Shown piece by piece: positions 23,449-26,951 of a stretch of DNA of 26,951 bases; positions within the stretch are counted from its first letter, which is position 1; every line of letters starts with the position of its first letter. The notes beneath the pieces were generated by a model. It did not search any database, was not told the origin of the DNA, and saw only the letters and a list, made by a program, of their open reading frames with translations. The stretch comes from CAVVYV01 sp963818205 (GTDB lineage Bacteria; Actinomycetota; Thermoleophilia; Solirubrobacterales; 70-9). The stretch covers positions 1 to 26,951 of the forward strand of contig CAWFRG010000005.1 of assembly GCA_963818205.1 (NCBI GenBank), given 5' to 3'. A program made the translations under genes and the position numbers.

Positions 23449-24059
23449 CAGTCCGTCCAATAGCGCTGCTCCTTCCAGGGATCGCCGTGGTTGTGGTAGC
23501 CGTTCATCTCCCAGAACCCGGGCTCGTCGTGGTCCATCACCCGGAGCCCGGCGACCCACTTGGCGCTCTTCCAGAAGTAGAGATGGGGGACGAGCAGCCG
23601 AGCCGGGCCGCCGTGCTCACGAGGGAGCGGCTCGCTCTCGTGCTCCGTCACCACCCAGGCCTTGCCGTCGGTGAGGTCCTCGATCGCGTGGTTGGTCGTG
23701 TAGCCGCCGTACGAGTAGGCCATCACGTAGGCCTCGAGCGGCTCGGCCTCCTCCAGCAGAGCATCCACCGAGACTCCGCGGAAGGTGGTGCCGAGCTTCG
23801 ACCACTTGGTGACGCAGTGGATGTCGCATGGAACCTCCTCGAAGGGGAGCGCCCCGAACTCCTCCCAGGACCACTCGCGCTCCTTGCCGACCATGCCGTC
23901 GATCCGGAAGCTCCACTCCTCGGTGGCGACCTTCGGCGTCGGTCCGGCGGTGAGGACGGGGAAGCCGGTCTCGTTGTACTGGCCCGGCGGCAGCCGTTCA
24001 GCCAGTTCCTCCGGGACCCGCCGGCGGCCGCGGAAGGCTCGGGAGACGAAGTCGTTCAC
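23448..24059 (-). CDS. Small sulfite-oxidase-fold molybdoenzyme, 203 aa
   Basis: The protein matches the molybdopterin-binding domain of the sulfite oxidase/MsrP family. Landmarks are RIDGMVGKEREWSWEEFGAL, the Mo-ligand Cys in CDIHCVTKWSKLGTTFRG (C82), YSYGGYTTNHAIEDL, REHGGPARLLVPHLYFWKSA and KWVAGLRVMD. There is no dimerisation domain, no haem domain and no Tat signal, so it is a minimal cytoplasmic enzyme. It probably uses the plain molybdopterin form of the cofactor made by the neighbouring genes. The start lies 18 bases after the dinB stop and the stop overlaps the reductase gene. The natural substrate (sulfite, a sulfoxide or other) cannot be told. Confidence 0.85.
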   Translation of the reverse strand: MNDFVSRAFRGRRRVPEELAERLPPGQYNETGFPVLTAGPTPKVATEEWSFRIDGMVGKEREWSWEEFGALPFEEVPCDIHCVTKWSKLGTTFRGVSVDALLEEAEPLEAYVMAYSYGGYTTNHAIEDLTDGKAWVVTEHESEPLPREHGGPARLLVPHLYFWKSAKWVAGLRVMDHDEPGFWEMNGYHNHGDPWKEQRYWTD

Positions 24060-24076
24060 CGGGGCTCAGCTTACGC

Positions 24077-25314
24077 CTACGCTCCGGAGGCTGGGGGCTC
24101 GGGGGACGGGGATTCTTCGCCGGGGCGGAGCCACGGGGAGAGGCCCGGGTCGCGGGCGAGCGAAGCACCTCTCCTGATCGCGTCGGGGCCGAAGCGATCG
24201 CGAACCTCGTCGATCGCGGCGTCGAGGGCCGCGTCGAGGGGTCTGTCCAGCGGGAGCTCGAGCTGGGCGCCATAACCGCGTCCGGCGAGGTTGGTGACGG
24301 CGACGCCGAGCAGGGTGATCCCGCGGCGCTCGATAATCGGCCCAGCCGCTCCAGCAGGTTCCGGGCGGCGGCGAGGATCGCCCCGGTCCCATCGGTGACG
24401 TGGGGGAGGGTGCGGGAGCGGGTGGCGCGGGAGAAGTCGCCGAAGCGCAGGCGCAGCGTCACCGTGCGGCCGGCACGGCCCGAGGAGCGCATCCGCCGGG
24501 TGACGCGGTCGACCAGGGCGACGAGCCGGGCGTCGAGGTCGGCCCCGGACTTCGGCGAGCTCCCGAGCGCCGACTGCGAGCCGAACGAGCCTCGGCGCCG
24601 ATCGGAGCGGACCGGGCGCGGGTCGCGGTTTCGGGAGATCGCGTAGAGATGGCGGGCGGCGGCGGGGCCCAGGAACCAGGCCAGCTCGGCCTCGCTGCGG
24701 CGGGCGAGCTCGCCGACCGTGTGGATCCCGTGGGCGTGGAGCTTCTCGGCCGTCACCTGCCCGACGCCCCAGAGGCTCTCGACCCCGAGCGGGTGCAGGA
24801 AGGCAGTCTCGTCGGAGGGGGCGATCACCAGGAGGCCATCGGGCTTCGCCGCGCGACTCGCCATCTTCGCCAGCACCTTTGTTCTCGCCACCCCGACGCT
24901 GACCGGCAGGCCGACCTCCTCGCGAACGCGGCGCCGCAGCCGGGTCGCGATATCGAGCGGCGTCCCCGAGATCGCCTCGAGCCCGACGACGTCGAGGAAC
25001 GCCTCCTCCATCGAGAGCCCCTCGACCTTTGGCGCGGTCTGCCGGAAGATCTCGAACAGCGCCTTGCTGGCTTCGGTGTAAGCCGAGAAGCGAGGGCTGA
25101 CGAAGGTCGCGTGGGGGCAGAGCCGGCGTGCCCTCCAGCCACTCATCCCACCGTGTACCCCGTAGGCCCGGGCCTCATAGCTCGCCGCGGTCACGACCCC
25201 GGGGCCGACGATCGTCGGTCGGCCCAGCAGGCGTGGGTCGTCCCGCTGCTCGACCGAGGCGAAGAAGGCGTCGGCGTCGGCGTGCAGGATCACCGCCTCG
25301 CGTAACACGAACAT
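24077..25314 (-). CDS. dinB: DNA polymerase IV (DinB, Y-family), one frameshift
   Basis: DinB copies across damaged DNA. The motifs are HADADAFFASVEQ (metal-binding Asp and steric-gate Phe), GLSMEEAFLDVVGLE, VGVARTKVLAKMASRAAKP, and the helix-hairpin-helix LWGVGQVTAEKLHAHGIHTV, followed by the little-finger domain. In the catalytic pair the usual Asp-Glu is Glu-Glu (residues 103-104 from ATG 25314). One base is missing near 24343, where LLERLGR continues in the next frame as IIERRGITLLGVAVTNLAG to a stop at 24077-24079; restored length is about 412 residues. ATG 25314 lies inside a LexA box; the GTG at 25293 (ILHADADAFF) is an alternative start that leaves the box upstream of the coding region. 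Confidence 0.9.
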
Positions 25315-25321
25315 ATGTTCG
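25308..25321. promoter_or_regulatory. LexA box (SOS operator) at the dinB start
   Basis: CGAACATATGTTCG is a perfect 14-bp palindrome that matches the Gram-positive/actinobacterial LexA consensus CGAAC-N4-GTTCG. It sits at the 5' end of dinB, a classic SOS gene, and between it and a divergent carboxylase gene that starts 77 bases away. LexA repression of dinB is therefore likely. Confidence 0.85.
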
Positions 25322-25397
25322 CATCGGGTCGAGAGCGGGTCAAGCCGGCCGCCGATCTTGGGGCGGACCCCGGCGACACCTGTGCGACGCTTCGCCG

Positions 25398-26949
25398 ATG
25401 CGGGATGACCTCGACGAGGCCCTGAAGAGGCGGGCCCTGACCCGGGACGAGGCGCGCCCCGAGGCGGTCGAGGCCCGGCATGAGGCGGGCCGGCGCACCG
25501 CCCGCGAGAACCTCGAGGACCTCCTCGACTCTGGCACCTTCGTCGAGTACGGAGGGCTGGCGATCGCCGCCCAGCGGGCGCGTCGGAGCTGTCCGAGTTG
25601 CTCGAGCGCACCCCGGCGGACGGCTTGATCGCCGGCACCGGGCGAATCAACGGCGAGCATTTCGGCGAGCGAAGCGCCTGCGCGGTTCTCTCCTATGACT
25701 ACACCGTGCTCGCGGGCACCCAGGGGGTGATCGGGCACCGCAAGAAGGACCGCCTGTTCGAGCTGATCGAGCGGATGCGGCTGCCGACCGTCTTCTTCAC
25801 CGAGGGTGGGGGAGGGCGCCCCGGCGACACTGATCATGCCGTCGTCTCAGCGCTCGAGACCCGCGCGTTTGCTCTCTGGGCGCGGCTCGCCGGCCTGGTC
25901 CCGAGGGTCGCCGTGGTCTCCGGCCCCTGCTTTGCCGGCAATGCGGTGATCGCCGGCTGCTCCGACCTGATCATCGCCACCGAGGATGTCTCGCTCGGGA
26001 TGGGCGGCCGGCGATGATCGCGGGCGGGGGACTGGGGACCGTGGCGCAGGAGGCGATCGGGCCGGCCAGCATGCAGGGCCCCAACGGCGTCATCGACGTG
26101 GTAGTCGGCGACGAAGCGGAGGCGGTCGCCACCGCCAAGCGCCTCCTCTCCTACTTCCAGGGTGACCTTCCGGGTGAGGCGCCCGACCAGCTCGAGATAC
26201 GCGAGATGATCCCCGAGCGCCGCCGCCGCGCCTATGACGTCCACAGCGTGGTCGACGGCCTCGCCGACCGGGACTCGGTGAGCTTTCTCCGCGAGAGCTT
26301 CGCCCCGGGCATGGTCACCGCTCTCGCCCGGATCGAAGGGAGGCCGCTGGGAGTGATCGCGAACAACCCGATGCAGCTGGCGGGCGCGATCACAAGCGAC
26401 GGAGCCGACAAGGCGGCTCGCTTCATGCAGCTATGCGATGCGTTCGGCCTGCCAATCCTCTCGCTGATCGATACCCCGGGGATGATGGTCGGCCCGGACG
26501 CGGAGTCGACCGCGCTGGTGCGTCACTGCTCGCGCCTCTTCGTCACCGGCGCGGCACTGCGGGTGCCGCTGGTTGCCGTGATCCTGCGAAAGGCCTACGG
26601 CCTCGGCGCCCAGGCGATGGCGGGCGGCAGCCTCCATGAGCCGCTGCTGACGATCGGCTGGCCGACTGCCGAGCTCGGGCCGATGGGGCTCGAGGGCGCG
26701 GTGCGGCTGGGATTCCGCCGCGAGCTGGAAGCGATCGCGGACGAGGCGAAGCGGGAGGAGCGGGTCCGCCGGCTCACCGACGCGGCGCACGAGCACGCCA
26801 AGGCGCTCAACGCCGCGACGCTCTTCGAGCTCGACGATGTGATCGATCCGGCCGAGACCCGGAAGGCGATTGCCTCGACGTTGTCCGCGGCCACCTCCGG
26901 GCCCACCCCTCCGGCCGAGCACGGACACCGCTTCACCGACACCTGGTAG
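25398..26949 (+). CDS. Acyl-CoA carboxylase carboxyltransferase (beta) subunit, two frameshifts
   Basis: The protein is a biotin-dependent carboxyltransferase of the propionyl/acetyl/methylcrotonyl-CoA carboxylase type. Motifs are RRTARENLEDLLDSGTFVEY, GLIAGTGRINGEHFG, GVIGHRKKDRLFELIERM, VSGPCFAGNAVIAGCSDL, and later SLIDTPGMMVGPDAE and KAYGLGAQAMAGG. Two single-base losses interrupt it, near 25588 (a G run) and near 26012 (GGCCGG where GGCCCGG is expected). Corrected, it has about 517 residues, a normal length, ending at the TAG 26947-26949. The ATG at 25398 is a reasonable start but has no strong ribosome site. No biotin carboxylase or biotin carrier gene lies in the window, so the acyl-CoA substrate cannot be assigned. 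Confidence 0.88.
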
Positions 26950-26951
26950 CT

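Noticed and set aside
1..26951. CRISPR array, insertion sequence, integrase or phage genes
   Set aside because: I found no regularly spaced repeats, no transposase or recombinase motifs and no terminal inverted repeats; only the tRNA fragment hints at mobility.

Overview
The window is about 27 kb of very GC-rich DNA with strong G/C third-position bias, many GTG and TTG starts, and dense ATGA or TGATG gene overlaps. Gene content (form I aerobic carbon monoxide dehydrogenase, fused MoaD-MoaE, XdhC-family factors, a Gram-positive type LexA box) suggests an actinobacterium. A deep-branching soil lineage such as Thermoleophilia is my best guess; this is inference, since there is no rRNA gene.

Layout. 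Positions 1-2014 hold a broken glycoside hydrolase family 65 gene and a C-terminally truncated DUF6529-like membrane protein. Positions 2011-3385 (minus strand) hold an unknown membrane protein and a YceI-family protein. Positions 3529-15239 hold the CO dehydrogenase locus. Its order is coxG, five tandem small single-span membrane proteins that I do not recognise, coxM, coxS, coxL (with the form I signature AYRCSFR), coxE, a stand-alone piece resembling the CoxL C-terminal region, an XdhC-YHS fusion, a MocA-like cytidylyltransferase, coxD and a full-length XdhC. It runs straight into molybdenum cofactor genes: moaA, then (minus strand) modABC with an HTH-TOBE regulator, then (plus strand) a molbindin, moeA, a MoaD-MoaE fusion, moaC and mogA, ending at 22587. 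Positions 22649-22694 hold the 3' part of a tRNA-Met (CAT) without a 5' half. Positions 22723-24059 (minus strand) hold a flavin reductase and a soluble sulfite-oxidase-fold molybdoenzyme. These lie downstream of dinB, whose start region carries a perfect 14-bp LexA-box palindrome. The last gene, at 25398-26949, is a biotin-dependent acyl-CoA carboxylase carboxyltransferase subunit.

How the genes work together. ModABC imports molybdate and the molbindin can store it. MoaA, MoaC, the MoaD-MoaE fusion, MogA and MoeA build the molybdenum cofactor, and MocA can convert it to the cytosine dinucleotide form used by CoxL. The XdhC-type proteins and the CoxD/CoxE ATPase pair would finish the Mo-S-Cu active site. 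CoxMSL oxidises CO and CoxG links the enzyme to the membrane quinone pool. The five membrane proteins sit exactly where a membrane docking module would be expected and are the most interesting unexplained element.

Caution. Several well-conserved genes (GH65, coxM, coxS, coxL, dinB, the carboxyltransferase) are interrupted by single-base indels, mostly one-base losses in short G or C runs, while the protein sequence continues intact in the next frame. This looks more like residual sequencing error than biological decay, and it is densest at the left end of the window.
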